This document shows positions 36,063 through 45,372 of a DNA stretch of 64,000 nucleotides, piece after piece. The position numbers were made by a program, and so were the translations under genes. Origin of the DNA: Pontiella desulfatans (GTDB taxonomy: Bacteria > Verrucomicrobiota > Kiritimatiellia > Kiritimatiellales > Pontiellaceae); assembly GCF_900890425.1 (NCBI RefSeq), contig NZ_CAAHFG010000001.1, forward strand, positions 4,030,001-4,094,000, written 5' to 3'. Numbering within the stretch: the stretch's first letter is position 1; every line of letters begins with the position of its first letter. The notes beneath the pieces were generated by a model. That model saw only the letters and a list, made by a program, of their open reading frames with translations, made no database searches and was not told the DNA's origin.

Positions 36063-36070
36063 CTTGAAAA

Positions 36071-36147
36071 TGGTGGGCGTTGACGGTCTCGAACCGCCGA
36101 CCCCCTCGGTGTAAACGAGGTGCTCTAGCCAACTGAGCTAAACGCCC
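36071..36147 (-). tRNA. tRNA-Val (anticodon TAC)
   Basis: The minus strand folds as a standard cloverleaf: acceptor GGGCGTT/AACGCCC, D-arm GCTCAGTTGGCTAGAGC, anticodon arm CCTCG-TTTACAC-CGAGG with anticodon TAC, and T-arm with GGTTCGAGACC. CCA is encoded (36071-36073). An intrinsic terminator follows directly. Confidence 0.97.
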
Positions 36148-36254
36148 ATTTTCCTGAAAGGAGCGCACATAGTACCCATTCCATTTTCCGAGTCAAGGGG
36201 CGATGCAAAAAAAACTGCAAAGTCGTTTCCGGCTCGCAATCCTACCGATTGCGA

Positions 36255-36400
36255 ATGGATTGGTGGATGTTTGGATTGCTGGATGACTGCAACAGCTGCA
36301 TCGAAAAAAACGCCATGTCACCTGGATGGTTTAACCCATCTACCTTCGCATCGCAGTTTCCTCCTGAATTCCAATATTCCTCCCATCCAATCATCCAAAA
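36255..36400. repeat. GGATTGGTGGATG-word repeat, inverted pair
   Basis: Left arm 36255-36286 consists of ATGGATTGGTGGATG and TTTGGATTGCTGGATGA words. Right arm 36371-36400 has the inverted words (CCAATATTCC, CCCATCCAATCATCCAAAA). An 84-bp spacer lies between. The whole 36148-36563 gap between tRNA-Val and the next gene holds no gene and only this element, apart from the promoter presumably just before 36564. Confidence 0.7.
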
Positions 36401-36563
36401 CCGCGAGATTACGGTGCCTGTCGTATCCTGCCGGACAAACGATTCCATCTCAACGGGTGACATTTGCCTCCGAGCATTGTAAATTCCCGCCTTTTACTAT
36501 GAATCGTTCAGGCGCCTAGCCTGCCTAACGGGAACTTAAATTTAAATACAAGGAAAGCAGACC

Positions 36564-37400
36564 ATGCTCGCACTGCTCATATCGGTGGCGTTTTCTGTCA
36601 CATGCATTATCGCCTGCATCACCACAAATGTAAGCACGGGGGGGACGATTGCCGCAGGCATTGCCGGCTTCTTCGCCCCGCATTTCATCATTGGCTATTT
36701 TGTCCGGAAAAGGACGGAGGCGGTGAAGAAGGAGCTCGAGGAACTTGTCCTGGATGGACAAAAGCGAATCAACCGCAAAGTCCAGCAATTCCAAAGCAAG
36801 CCCGGAGGCAACATCAAACTCATCCAGCGCCAGATCGAGAGCGACCAGAAAGAGATTTCGAAGAAATCCCTCGAATTCATCGACCGATTCGAGACCTTCA
36901 AGAAGTGGAACCTGCTCATGGACCGGCAAATCGCCACCATGCGCCTGCAGTTCCTCTACCAACTCAAGGAGTTTGACGAAGTCGACAAACTCATTGCTTC
37001 GGGGGGACTGTTCACCGGCCCCCTGATGATGGAGCCTATGCAGGTGGCCATGAAAATGGCGCGGCAGTTTAAAAACGAGGATAGCGAAGGCGTGGAGAAA
37101 ACCTTCAATCGCCGCCTGAAATGGTTCCGGGGAAGCCGGGCCACGCTGCTTTATGGCGTCATGACCTGGGTCTATATGAAAGAAGGCAAAACGGAAGAGG
37201 CCCGGCAACTGCTGAACAAGGCGATGGAAAGCACCGGGAACGAAGCCTTTGCCCGGAACTGGGAACAGCTTTCGAACCATAACGTGAAAAAGTTTTCCAA
37301 CGCCGGGCTAGGCGAAGAGTGGTTCGCCCTCTACCTGGAAAATCCGCCCATGCCCAAACAGCAACGCATGCGCGGAAATGCCCAGGGACGCAGGTTCTAA
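36564..37400 (+). CDS. Hypothetical membrane-anchored helical protein
   Basis: 278 residues. Two N-terminal hydrophobic segments (LALLISVAFSVTCIIACI and IAAGIAGFFAPHFIIGYFV) are followed by a long charged helical region (about 50-115, probable coiled coil: KKELEELVLDGQKRINRKVQ and ESDQKEISKKSLEF) and a C-terminal part with a TPR-like hairpin (GVMTWVYMKEGKTEEARQLL, NKAMEST). No family is recognised. The ribosome site AAGGAAAGC precedes ATG 36564. It is convergent with tRNA-Arg and appears to be monocistronic. Confidence 0.8.
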   Translation: MLALLISVAFSVTCIIACITTNVSTGGTIAAGIAGFFAPHFIIGYFVRKRTEAVKKELEELVLDGQKRINRKVQQFQSKPGGNIKLIQRQIESDQKEISKKSLEFIDRFETFKKWNLLMDRQIATMRLQFLYQLKEFDEVDKLIASGGLFTGPLMMEPMQVAMKMARQFKNEDSEGVEKTFNRRLKWFRGSRATLLYGVMTWVYMKEGKTEEARQLLNKAMESTGNEAFARNWEQLSNHNVKKFSNAGLGEEWFALYLENPPMPKQQRMRGNAQGRRF

Positions 37401-37423
37401 GCTCCCCCAACAACAGGGAAAAC

Positions 37424-37500
37424 TGGCGCACCCGGCAGGATTCGAACCTGCAACCCTCTGATTCGAAGTCAGATGCGCTATCCAATTGCGCCACGGGTGC
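37424..37500 (-). tRNA. tRNA-Arg (anticodon TCG)
   Basis: Minus-strand cloverleaf: acceptor GCACCCG/CGGGTGC, D-arm GGCGCAATTGGATAGCGC, anticodon arm TCTGA-CTTCGAA-TCAGA with anticodon TCG, and T-arm CAGGTTCGAATCCTG. CCA is encoded at 37424-37426. It lies between two plus-strand genes. Confidence 0.97.
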
Positions 37501-37661
37501 TGTGGTGTAAATGCCTATAGAAATAGAGGTTTTCCAGGAACCGAACAAGCGGATTCGGACGGCCATGCGTTCGCGGGAACTTTTTTGCAATCTGGGGTTG
37601 GACGCCCGTGATTGTTCCTCTATATTCCCCGCTTTCCCAAACCAACAAAGGAAAAGGATTT

Positions 37662-38534
37662 ATGAAGAAACTGGTTATTGGATTGCCGAAGGGCAGCTTG
37701 CAGGAATCGACGTACGCCCTGTTCAAGAAGGCTGGATTCAGCATCAAGGGCGGATCGCGCTCCTATTTTCCGTCGATCGACGACGACGAGATTGAAATCC
37801 GCATTCTGCGGGCTCAGGAAATGAGCCGCTATGTTGAGCATGGTATGCTCGACGCCGGAATTGCCGGCCTCGACTGGGTTGAAGCCAACGGTTCCGACGT
37901 GGTCAACCTCTGCGACATGGTCTACTCCAAGCAGAGCAAGAGCCCCATCCGCTGGGTTCTGGCCGTTCCGAACGATTCCGAAATCGCTTCCGTAAAAGAC
38001 CTTGAAGGTAAAAAAATTGCCACCGAAGGCGTTGGCATCGTCGAACGCTGGCTCGAAAAGAACGGCGTGAAGGCCGAAGTCGAGTTTTCCTGGGGCGCAA
38101 CAGAAGTAAAGGTCCCGGATTTCGTCGACGCGATCGTCGACATCACCGAAACCGGTAGCTCCCTGCGCGCCAACAACCTGAAGATTGTTGAAACGCTGAT
38201 GGAATCCTACACCCAGTTTTTCTGCTCCAAGGACGCTTGGGCGGATGAGTGGAAGCAGCAGAAACTCAAAAAGATTGCCCTGCTGCTGAAGGCTGCACTG
38301 GATGCCGACGACAAGGTCTTGCTGAAGCTGAATGTGAACGAAAAAAACCTCGAGACCGTTAAAGCATTGCTGCCTGCCCTGCATTCCCCGACGGTCAACT
38401 CGCTCACCGACGAAGGTTGGTATGCGATCGAAACCGTGGTTGACGAGTCGGTTGTACGCGAAATCATCCCGGACCTCAAGGGTGCGGGCGCTGAAGGAAT
38501 TATTGAAATTAGCTTGAATAAAGTAGTGGCATAA
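37662..38534 (+). CDS. hisG: ATP phosphoribosyltransferase (long form)
   Basis: A 290-residue HisG, first enzyme of histidine synthesis, condensing ATP and PRPP. N-terminus MKKLVIGLPKGSLQESTYAL, catalytic region LDAGIAGLDWVEANG and the PRPP loop VDAIVDITETGSSLRANNLK. The extra C-terminal domain of about 75 residues (TVNSLTDEGWYAIETVVDES) marks the hexameric, histidine-regulated long form. ATG 37662 has AAAGGAAAAGG upstream. No other his gene is adjacent. Confidence 0.96.
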   Translation: MKKLVIGLPKGSLQESTYALFKKAGFSIKGGSRSYFPSIDDDEIEIRILRAQEMSRYVEHGMLDAGIAGLDWVEANGSDVVNLCDMVYSKQSKSPIRWVLAVPNDSEIASVKDLEGKKIATEGVGIVERWLEKNGVKAEVEFSWGATEVKVPDFVDAIVDITETGSSLRANNLKIVETLMESYTQFFCSKDAWADEWKQQKLKKIALLLKAALDADDKVLLKLNVNEKNLETVKALLPALHSPTVNSLTDEGWYAIETVVDESVVREIIPDLKGAGAEGIIEISLNKVVA

Positions 38535-38574
38535 CTATTGTACTTGCCCTTTTAAGACACAATCAGGAGAAAAC

Positions 38575-38664
38575 ATGGGTACCATCAAAAAATGGCGTAA
38601 GACCAAAATGTCGAACCACAAACGTCGCAAGCGTCGTCGCGCGGATCGTCACAAAAAGAAATAG
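38575..38664 (+). CDS. AURKAIP1/COX24 (mS38-like) domain micro-protein
   Basis: A 29-residue, extremely basic ORF reading MGTIKKWRKTKMSNHKRRKR then RRADRHKKK, with a strong ribosome site (CAGGAGAAAAC). The KKWRKxKMxxHKxxKRxRxxRHKK pattern matches the COX24/AURKAIP1 domain of mitochondrial ribosomal protein mS38 and its bacterial counterparts, such as the small subunit protein bS22 of mycobacteria. It is probably a ribosomal protein near the decoding centre. It follows hisG by 40 bp and is closed by two terminators. Confidence 0.8.
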   Translation: MGTIKKWRKTKMSNHKRRKRRRADRHKKK

Positions 38665-38687
38665 GCACTGATTGCCTGATCCATTTC

Positions 38688-38773
38688 AAGGCTGGGTTTC
38701 CACCCGGCCTTGCTTTGTTTTTCAATCCTTGGAAATCCGTAGAGGATGCGATTTCCAAGGATTGTTTTTTTTT
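38688..38773 (+). terminator. Tandem intrinsic terminators after the micro-protein gene
   Basis: First hairpin AAGGCTGGGT/ACCCGGCCTT (38688-38697 with 38702-38711) leads into a T-rich tract. Second hairpin has a perfect 15-bp stem (38723-38737 with 38750-38764) followed by T9. Strong termination for the plus strand facing the convergent fmt gene. Confidence 0.85.
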
Positions 38774-38799
38774 GCATCGTGCGCATTGCGCAACCACGG

Positions 38800-39720
38800 C
38801 TATGCGAGTCGCGACCCTGCAGCAAGGGGGGATCCATTCAGGAAAGCGGCCGACGGCATTCGCTTCTTCCCGAGAGGCTGAACCTCGATAATGCGCAGCC
38901 CTCCCTCGCCCGTCGCCACAAGCAGCTGATCGTCCAGCAATTCGCCGGGATCGCCCCGCCCATCTTCAAGCTCGGCCTTCCAAACCTTGAGGGCCTCCCC
39001 GTTCGGTAGCTTGCAGAAACTCCCCGGCCACGGATCGAATGCACGGATGCGGTTCCGGATGGCTTCCGCAGACTGCGCCCAATCGATCGCCCCGTCTTCC
39101 TTGGCAAGCTTGCGGATCTCCACCGCCTGCGCTTCATCCTGAACCGTCCGGGCGACCGTATCGTTGCGGATATCATCGATGGCCTCGAGCAACAATTCCG
39201 AACCAAGCAAGGAAAGCTTGTCGTGCAGGGTAGCGGAGGTTTCGTTGACCCCGAGCGGAAAGGTTTCCTGGCGAAGAATATCTCCGGCATCCATTTTTTT
39301 TGCGAGATAGATGATGCTGACGCCCGTTTGCGCGTCGCCGTTCAGAATCGCCCACTGAATAGGTGCCGCCCCCCTGTATTTCGGCAATAGCGATGGATGA
39401 ACGTTGATTGCTTCATACCGGGCTAGTTCGATCACCCGTTGCGGAATGTATTGGCCGTAGGCAACCACCACCAGGAGATCGGGTTCCAGCGCGGCCAAGG
39501 CGGCCACGGCATCGGGATCGCCGATCTTTTCGGGAACCATGACGTTCAGCCCCTCCTGCTCGGCAAAGGCCTTGAGCGGAGACGGCGTTGGCATGCGCTT
39601 GCGCCCGGCCGGCCGGTCGGGCTGCGAGACCACCCCCACAACATCGTCCATCCCTCCCTGCAAAATGGCGCGCAGGGAAGGCACGGCCAGCTCGGCCGAC
39701 CCCATGAATACGATACGCAT
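38800..39720 (-). CDS. fmt: Methionyl-tRNA formyltransferase
   Basis: A 306-residue formyltransferase, which formylates initiator Met-tRNA with 10-formyl-THF. N-terminus MRIVFMGSAELAVPSLRAIL, SQPDRPAGRKRMPTPSPLK, the catalytic INVHPSLLPKYRGAAPIQWA (Asn and His), TGVSIIYLAKKMDAGDILRQ, and the C-terminal tRNA-binding OB-like domain with FDPWPGSFC. Normal length. No def gene is next to it; it is preceded by the glycosyltransferase gene at 20 bp. Confidence 0.96.
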   Translation of the reverse strand: MRIVFMGSAELAVPSLRAILQGGMDDVVGVVSQPDRPAGRKRMPTPSPLKAFAEQEGLNVMVPEKIGDPDAVAALAALEPDLLVVVAYGQYIPQRVIELARYEAINVHPSLLPKYRGAAPIQWAILNGDAQTGVSIIYLAKKMDAGDILRQETFPLGVNETSATLHDKLSLLGSELLLEAIDDIRNDTVARTVQDEAQAVEIRKLAKEDGAIDWAQSAEAIRNRIRAFDPWPGSFCKLPNGEALKVWKAELEDGRGDPGELLDDQLLVATGEGGLRIIEVQPLGKKRMPSAAFLNGSPLAAGSRLA

Positions 39721-39740
39721 GCGAATCGCCTCCGTGTTCT

Positions 39741-41513
39741 TTATTCCGCAGCCGGCGTAGCCGCGCTCTGACCCGACCAGCGATCGCGGTCGCTCAGGAA
39801 TATCTGGTCTTGCCGGTTGAGCGCAACCCCTTCCTTGAGCGGGAAGTCAGGCGGGGGTCGACCGCTCATGACAGGCAGCCAGCTCTTTTCCGGACCATCG
39901 AGCAGTTGCTTCACGAACGGCTTGTTCTTCGTGATGGTCGTGAAGTACATGCCGCTGATGTATTGCTTATAGTCGTTGATTTCGTAGAATTGATCGAGAT
40001 CCTTGGGAAGCAGGATGGAGACGCGGTTGCCGTACCACGCGGTTGCCCAGGGCATGTCGGTGCACATGACTTCGCGTTCATTAAGCATTTCACCAACGCG
40101 GGCAATGATCGGTGCGTGGTATGGCGGATAGGGGTGGTTTTCGTGCGGAGGCATGAGCGTGAGGCCGAACGGAATGATTGCCAACACAACGATAAGGCAT
40201 TTCAAGCCAAGGTTGTAGATGCGCACCCCGAGGTCGAGACGATCAATGAGGATGTAGAAGAAGGCCAACCCGTACAGAATGATGAAAGGCCAGAACGCAT
40301 GGATCATATGGATGGAGGACTCCGAAAAGAAACCGGCCAGTACCACCATGAGCAAGAGCGATATCCCCAGGCCCCACCTCAAATAATTCACCTGGGGCCG
40401 GACGAAGTGATAGAAGAACGTCACAATGAACATGGCCATCAGGATGCCGCCGCCGAGGGCCGGGATGACGGAATCGTGTTTCCCTGAATAGTTCAGGATC
40501 CACTTTTGCTTCAACGCAGTAACCATGCTGCTGGGAGCAATGTCGGGATGGTATTCGCGATCGAGGCTGTTATCCGGAAAGCGCGGGGAATCGGCCAATG
40601 CCGTATAGCCCACCATCCCGGCGGGATTTCCACTTACTTTGACATTCCGTACCAGCCAAGGCGTGATCAACATGGTGTAGAGCAAGAGGAAAACCACGAC
40701 GAAGCGGGTTCCTCCGCGGAAGCGCCCGCACATCAGCCAAGCAAAAAGGCACAGCCCCGGCACCGCAGCCAATGCAATATATCGCGTCAGAAAAGCAATC
40801 GCGGCACAGAAGATCGATACGATGAACGGGGTAATCCAGTACAGCTTGGGATCGCCGTCACGCTTGTTCAACATCGAGACCACCAAGGCATGAAAGGAGG
40901 CCGCAATGAAGAAGATGGCCATGGATAGGTTCAATCCCGAAATCGAGTCCTGCCAGACCAGATCGCTCAAATAATAAATCGTCATGCCCATAAAACCGAT
41001 TTCACGCGAAAACAGGCGCTTGCCCAGGGAAAACACGATCCAGCCTGTGAGAATGGCAAACAAATGGTTCAAGGGCAGAATCACCCAGCGCTCGGCATCC
41101 ATGGCCACACCGCGTCCGCCTTCCGGCATGGCGAAGGGATCCACCCCGATGAAATCGAACATTTTGAAGCCCACAGCCAACAATGCGGGATACGCCGGGG
41201 CATGGTACATATCGGGATGCCCGGCAATCAGGGGATTTTCACCCGCGGTCCGCTGCTGCACCTTCCACATGGTCAACGGTCTTACCGCCTTGGTAACCAT
41301 GCCACCCTGGATCGACATATTGCGCCCAAGCTGAGCATAGTCCATGGCCTCCTCCGTCTTCAACCCACGGAACTGCGTGGCCGTATAGACCATCACAATC
41401 ACAAGCAGGAGAAGAACATAGAGGGTCACCCGGATGATTTTCAGGCCGGTGCCCGTATCGATACTGTAAACGATATCGTGAAGTGTCGACTCAAACGACC
41501 TATTATCCGCCAT
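39741..41513 (-). CDS. GT39/ArnT-like membrane glycosyltransferase
   Basis: A 590-residue polytopic protein resembling dolichyl-phosphate-mannose or ArnT-type glycosyltransferases (GT-C fold). An N-terminal helix is followed by an acidic extracytoplasmic loop with EEAMDYAQLGRN (the D/E motif) and HPDMYHAPAYPALLAVGF, then around ten helices and a C-terminal extracytoplasmic domain. It would transfer a lipid-linked sugar to an envelope acceptor. Specificity cannot be inferred. It lies upstream of fmt on the same strand, with a 118-bp gap to the PNPOx gene. Confidence 0.8.
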   Translation of the reverse strand: MADNRSFESTLHDIVYSIDTGTGLKIIRVTLYVLLLLVIVMVYTATQFRGLKTEEAMDYAQLGRNMSIQGGMVTKAVRPLTMWKVQQRTAGENPLIAGHPDMYHAPAYPALLAVGFKMFDFIGVDPFAMPEGGRGVAMDAERWVILPLNHLFAILTGWIVFSLGKRLFSREIGFMGMTIYYLSDLVWQDSISGLNLSMAIFFIAASFHALVVSMLNKRDGDPKLYWITPFIVSIFCAAIAFLTRYIALAAVPGLCLFAWLMCGRFRGGTRFVVVFLLLYTMLITPWLVRNVKVSGNPAGMVGYTALADSPRFPDNSLDREYHPDIAPSSMVTALKQKWILNYSGKHDSVIPALGGGILMAMFIVTFFYHFVRPQVNYLRWGLGISLLLMVVLAGFFSESSIHMIHAFWPFIILYGLAFFYILIDRLDLGVRIYNLGLKCLIVVLAIIPFGLTLMPPHENHPYPPYHAPIIARVGEMLNEREVMCTDMPWATAWYGNRVSILLPKDLDQFYEINDYKQYISGMYFTTITKNKPFVKQLLDGPEKSWLPVMSGRPPPDFPLKEGVALNRQDQIFLSDRDRWSGQSAATPAAE

Positions 41514-41631
41514 TGGTGCTCCAGAAATTGGTGATTCTTCTTTTCAAAACGAACGGACTAGTATTCATGAAAATGACCGGAATACAAGTTCCGGCCATTG
41601 GAAAAACCCTTAGGAAAAACCTGAACTATTT

Positions 41632-42057
41632 TCATCCCATTTCGAGCACTTCCGGCTGCATTTCCGGCGGTGTCCATAATTCGATCCGATAGGGCCTGAT
41701 GACCACCACTCCATAGTTGGGATCATCCGCGCCGTTGAAAATGGACTCCAGCGAAGGGTTCCAGAATGCATCCTTCGTGGCGGCATCTGTCACAATCTCC
41801 GCTTTACCCTGAACCTGGAAATAGGGTCTCATATCCAACGGGCTCAGCACACCGCAGGTCAAATGGACTTCCGGATTCTGCCTAATCTGCTCCGCCTTCC
41901 GAGCTCCCAGATGAGTGGCGCAACGCAAAACGAGTTCTTCGTCGCCCCCGATCATCACGTAGCGCGTCCACGGGAGACCATCGGTCGTGATGCTCGCTAG
42001 ACTAGCCAGCTGCAGGGGCCTTAGGCCTTTGGTAATCCTGCTCTTCAGCTCACTCAT
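41632..42057 (-). CDS. PNPOx-like flavin-binding-fold protein
   Basis: A 141-residue protein of the pyridoxamine 5'-phosphate oxidase-like split-barrel superfamily: ASLASITTDGLPWTRYVMIG then LRCATHLGARKAEQIRQNPE and VQGKAEIVTDAATKDAFW. These often bind FMN or F420; substrate unknown. It resembles general stress protein 26 relatives. The start ATG 42057 has AAGGAGAGC and overlaps thiL by 8 bp. Confidence 0.85.
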   Translation of the reverse strand: MSELKSRITKGLRPLQLASLASITTDGLPWTRYVMIGGDEELVLRCATHLGARKAEQIRQNPEVHLTCGVLSPLDMRPYFQVQGKAEIVTDAATKDAFWNPSLESIFNGADDPNYGVVVIRPYRIELWTPPEMQPEVLEMG

Positions 42058-42964
42058 TTCGCTCTCCTTGGTTATGATTTGAAAAATGCTCATATGCCTT
42101 CGACTCCACGACCTCCCCATCCAACCGCAAGACCCCACCCTCTTCGGTGATCTTCCCAATCAGTGGCAACCCTGAGCCAAAGCGATCCTTCCACTGGGCC
42201 TGCAACGATCCAGGATCAGAGGTCGTCAACAACAACTCAAAATCCTCACCATCGTAAAGTGCTGCATTCAGTCCATCTACCACAGGGATTGCCTCCGCAT
42301 CCAAGTCTGCGCCGACCTTGCTTTGGGCAAGGATATGGCGAAGATCGGTCGCCAACCCATCGCTGACATCCATCATGGCGTTCACCAGCCCGGTCTCGCG
42401 CAGGAAAATGCCCTCCTCCACCCGCGGAATAAAATCCAGATGCTTTCCGGCCGAACTTCCGCCGAGGACACCGGTAACGCAAACTGAATCGCCGGCTTTG
42501 GCCCCGGAACGCAACAACGCACTACCCGATGGCAAAAGACCCGTTCCGAAAAGATGGAGTTCAAGCTGGGCTCCCTTGGACAGGTCGCCACCAATAATGG
42601 TTGCGCCGAACCGGCTGCAAAGTGCACTCATACCAACATAGATGCCCTCAAGATACTCCATTTCTGTGCCGGGGGCTGCGACCACATTAACCAACAACCA
42701 CTGCGGCCGGGCCCCCATGGCCGCAATGTCGCTCAGCACACGCCCAACCGCTTTATTGCCAATGCGCTCTGGGATTTCCCCATGCAGGAAATGCACCCCC
42801 TCAACAACAGGATCGGTCGTAAACACCTGGTCCATTCCGACTCCGGGCATGCAACAAACCGCACAATCATCCCCCGCACCAACCAGCAATCCGGCATCAT
42901 CTCCAAGCATGGAAACCAAACGACGAATAACCTCATGTTCTCCCATTGCCCCAATCGCAGTCAT
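42050..42964 (-). CDS. thiL: Thiamine-monophosphate kinase
   Basis: A 304-residue ThiL, which phosphorylates thiamine phosphate to thiamine pyrophosphate. Motifs of the PurM/ThiL ATP-binding family: GAGDDCAVCCMPG, FTTDPVVEGVHFLHGEIP, RIGNKAVGRVLSDIAAMGARP, IIGGDLSKGAQLELHLFG and MMDVSDGLATDLRHI. It is the first gene of a two-gene unit with the PNPOx-like gene. No other thiamine gene is adjacent. Confidence 0.93.
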   Translation of the reverse strand: MTAIGAMGEHEVIRRLVSMLGDDAGLLVGAGDDCAVCCMPGVGMDQVFTTDPVVEGVHFLHGEIPERIGNKAVGRVLSDIAAMGARPQWLLVNVVAAPGTEMEYLEGIYVGMSALCSRFGATIIGGDLSKGAQLELHLFGTGLLPSGSALLRSGAKAGDSVCVTGVLGGSSAGKHLDFIPRVEEGIFLRETGLVNAMMDVSDGLATDLRHILAQSKVGADLDAEAIPVVDGLNAALYDGEDFELLLTTSDPGSLQAQWKDRFGSGLPLIGKITEEGGVLRLDGEVVESKAYEHFSNHNQGERNE

Positions 42965-43077
42965 TCACAAAGAGTAGCCAAATAGATCTCGCACACAATC
43001 TTTTTGATGAAATCATATAAGGTGACAGGCACATAATTTATTGACAAGGCAATGACTGGGTGCTCTTATTTTTCGTG

Positions 43078-44082
43078 ATGAGAAAACCTCGCATATTGGG
43101 AGAACGACAGATCAACCATTATCACGTGATGTCTCGTGTTGTTAATGGAGACTTTGTCTTCGGCGACAAAGAAAAGGAATTCTTCAGATACAGCATGCGC
43201 AAACTCGAGCATTTCATGGGCATTAGGATCTTGACCTATTGCATCATGTCGAACCACTTCCACCTTCTGGTGGAGATCCCCCATGCGGAACACATTGATG
43301 ACGATGAGCTGAAAAACCGGATCATGCAGTTCTACCCACCTCGCCGGGCGCTTGAAATTTTGGCGGAGTTCAATGAAGCCAGAGCCTATTCGGAACAAAC
43401 CGGAAATCAGGCATGGCTAAACAAACTGCGGAACCAATACTTATCCCGAATGGGAAACCTATCGGCTTTCAGCAAGGAGCTGAAGGAACGCTTCACAAAG
43501 TGGTACAACCGGCGCAATGCCCGTCGAGGCACGCTTTGGGAAGAGCGGTTCAAGAGCGTCCTGGTGGAAAGCTCGGAGTCCACCCTACTTACGATGGCCG
43601 CATACATCGACCTTAATCCGGTACGGGCCGGTTTGGTTGATGATCCGCGCGACTACCGCTATTGTGGTTATGCAGAATCGGTTGCGGGAAACAATGAAGG
43701 CCGTGCCGGTTTGATGAAACTGCTCGATATGCACGGGCAAGGGCTCTCGTGGCGCACGGCTGGTTCAAGCTATCGGAAATTGCTGTTTATGCGCGGAGAG
43801 GAATCGGAATCAAAGCCAGGATTCAACAAAGCTAAGGTTCAGCAGGTGATTGAAGAAGGAGGGGAGCTATGCCTCCAGGAAGTACTTCGATGTAGAATCC
43901 GATACTTTTCCGATGGAGTGGCCGTTGGGAGCCGCTTGTTTGTTGAAGACGTTTTCGAAAGGCATCGCGATCTATTCGGGGAACGTCGGAAAACCGGGGC
44001 ACGGAAACTCCCCGGAAACTGCTGGCAAGGACTGTGCAGCCTCCGGAACCTTCGGCTCAATGCCATAACCGCTCCGGGCTGA
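43078..44082 (+). CDS. Y1-type transposase (REP-associated/IS200-like HUH family)
   Basis: About 334 residues. The HUH motif is in YCIMSNHFHLLVEIP, and the N-terminus has QINHYHVMSRVVNGDFVFGD. The downstream YIDLNPVRAGLVDDPRDYRY and CGYAESVAG are characteristic of this transposase subgroup, with an extended C-terminal domain of about 120 residues. ATG 43078 (MRKPRILGER) is preferred to the upstream TTG/GTG options. The sequence AAGGTGACAGGCACA at 43019-43033 just upstream resembles flanks often seen beside this family. The ORF is intact, unlike the RAYT remnant at 7522-7902. Confidence 0.88.
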   Translation: MRKPRILGERQINHYHVMSRVVNGDFVFGDKEKEFFRYSMRKLEHFMGIRILTYCIMSNHFHLLVEIPHAEHIDDDELKNRIMQFYPPRRALEILAEFNEARAYSEQTGNQAWLNKLRNQYLSRMGNLSAFSKELKERFTKWYNRRNARRGTLWEERFKSVLVESSESTLLTMAAYIDLNPVRAGLVDDPRDYRYCGYAESVAGNNEGRAGLMKLLDMHGQGLSWRTAGSSYRKLLFMRGEESESKPGFNKAKVQQVIEEGGELCLQEVLRCRIRYFSDGVAVGSRLFVEDVFERHRDLFGERRKTGARKLPGNCWQGLCSLRNLRLNAITAPG

Positions 44083-44088
44083 CCCCGC

Positions 44089-45372
44089 CTATTCGTGGCG
44101 AAGCGCGTCGATCGGGTCCATCATGGCGGCACGGCGTGCGGGATAGATGCCGAACACCACCGAAACGGCAACAGAGACCGAGAAGGCAACGGCAAATGCG
44201 GGGAAGGTCAGAACTGTTTTCACATTGGTCACGGCCGTTATGGCCAGAGGAATGATGGCACCAAAAACCAACCCGATCACCCCGCCTGAGATCGAGAGGA
44301 TCAACGTCTCCATGAGGAACTGGAGGACGATATCGCGGCGGCGCGCTCCCAGCGCTCGCCGGATGCCGATCTCGCGGGTACGTTCACTGACGGTCGCCAG
44401 CATGATGTTCATGATGCCAATGCCGCCGACAATGAGTGATATGGCGGCAATGGATCCCAGCACGATATTGAACAGCCGGCGCGTTTCGCGCGCCTGGCGG
44501 ATGAGTTCAAGTGGAACCACAACACTGTAGTCTTCCTTCTTATGGTTTTTCTTGAGCAACCGTCGTACGGCATCGACTGCGCGCACCACATTTTCCTGCT
44601 CGTCGATCGTCAGAATCAACTCGTGCAGTTCAATCTTCTCGAAGGTGCCGCCGCCGTCTGCCCATTGCATGAAAAGGTCGCCGCGCTTCTGGAGATAGGT
44701 ACGCAACGGAATGTAGACGTTTTGGTTTTCGCCATCGAGCCAGAGTTCGCCCCCGGATGGCAATTCGCCCTGGGCAATATCGCCGACGATTCCGACCACC
44801 GTGTAGGCATCGTTATCGATGGAAAGCGTTTGGCCAATGGGGTCGTAACCGGCAAAAAGCAGTCGTGCGAGCCGGGTTCCGATCACACAGACCGGAGTTC
44901 CGAATTCCATATCGGAGCTGGAGAGAAACCGACCTCGCACCATGCGGTAATTCTGGACGCGCAGATACCATGGAGTGGTTGCAACCACATCGGTCTGCAG
45001 CTTCCGCGCCTTGAAGCGAACATCGTAGCGCAACCGTTTCATCGGCGTACTCGACACCAGGTTGGGCACAAAGCGCGACAAATCCGAGGCATCCTTGTAG
45101 GTCAGGCCATAGGAGGCAACCATCGTTCGCCGCCCCCCGCCCCCTTTATCCTCCGAGGGGACCTTGATGCTTTGAAGCAGAATGTTCTGGCTGCCCATGC
45201 GCTGGATTTTTTCCTGTATTTCACGGTTGGCGCCTTCGCCCACGCTGAGCATGGCCACCACGGAACAGACGCCGAAAATGATGCCCAGCATCGTCAAGCC
45301 GGCGCGCAGCTTATACTGGCCGAGGTTCTTGACCGCCAGCTTGATCATCCGCTCTATGCGCATCGATTTCAT
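44089..45372 (-). CDS. ABC transporter permease (MacB/FtsX-like)
   Basis: A 427-residue MacB-type permease: one N-terminal helix (RAGLTMLGIIFGVCSVVAML), a large periplasmic domain (about 60-290) and three C-terminal helices of the FtsX domain, including IVGGIGIMNIMLATVSERTR and EIGIRRALGARRRDI, ending at AMMDPIDALRHE. The start ATG 45372 overlaps the ATPase stop as ATGA. With the separate ATPase, HlyD and TolC-like proteins it makes a MacAB-TolC-like tripartite efflux or lipid/peptide export system. Confidence 0.93.
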   Translation of the reverse strand: MKSMRIERMIKLAVKNLGQYKLRAGLTMLGIIFGVCSVVAMLSVGEGANREIQEKIQRMGSQNILLQSIKVPSEDKGGGGRRTMVASYGLTYKDASDLSRFVPNLVSSTPMKRLRYDVRFKARKLQTDVVATTPWYLRVQNYRMVRGRFLSSSDMEFGTPVCVIGTRLARLLFAGYDPIGQTLSIDNDAYTVVGIVGDIAQGELPSGGELWLDGENQNVYIPLRTYLQKRGDLFMQWADGGGTFEKIELHELILTIDEQENVVRAVDAVRRLLKKNHKKEDYSVVVPLELIRQARETRRLFNIVLGSIAAISLIVGGIGIMNIMLATVSERTREIGIRRALGARRRDIVLQFLMETLILSISGGVIGLVFGAIIPLAITAVTNVKTVLTFPAFAVAFSVSVAVSVVFGIYPARRAAMMDPIDALRHE

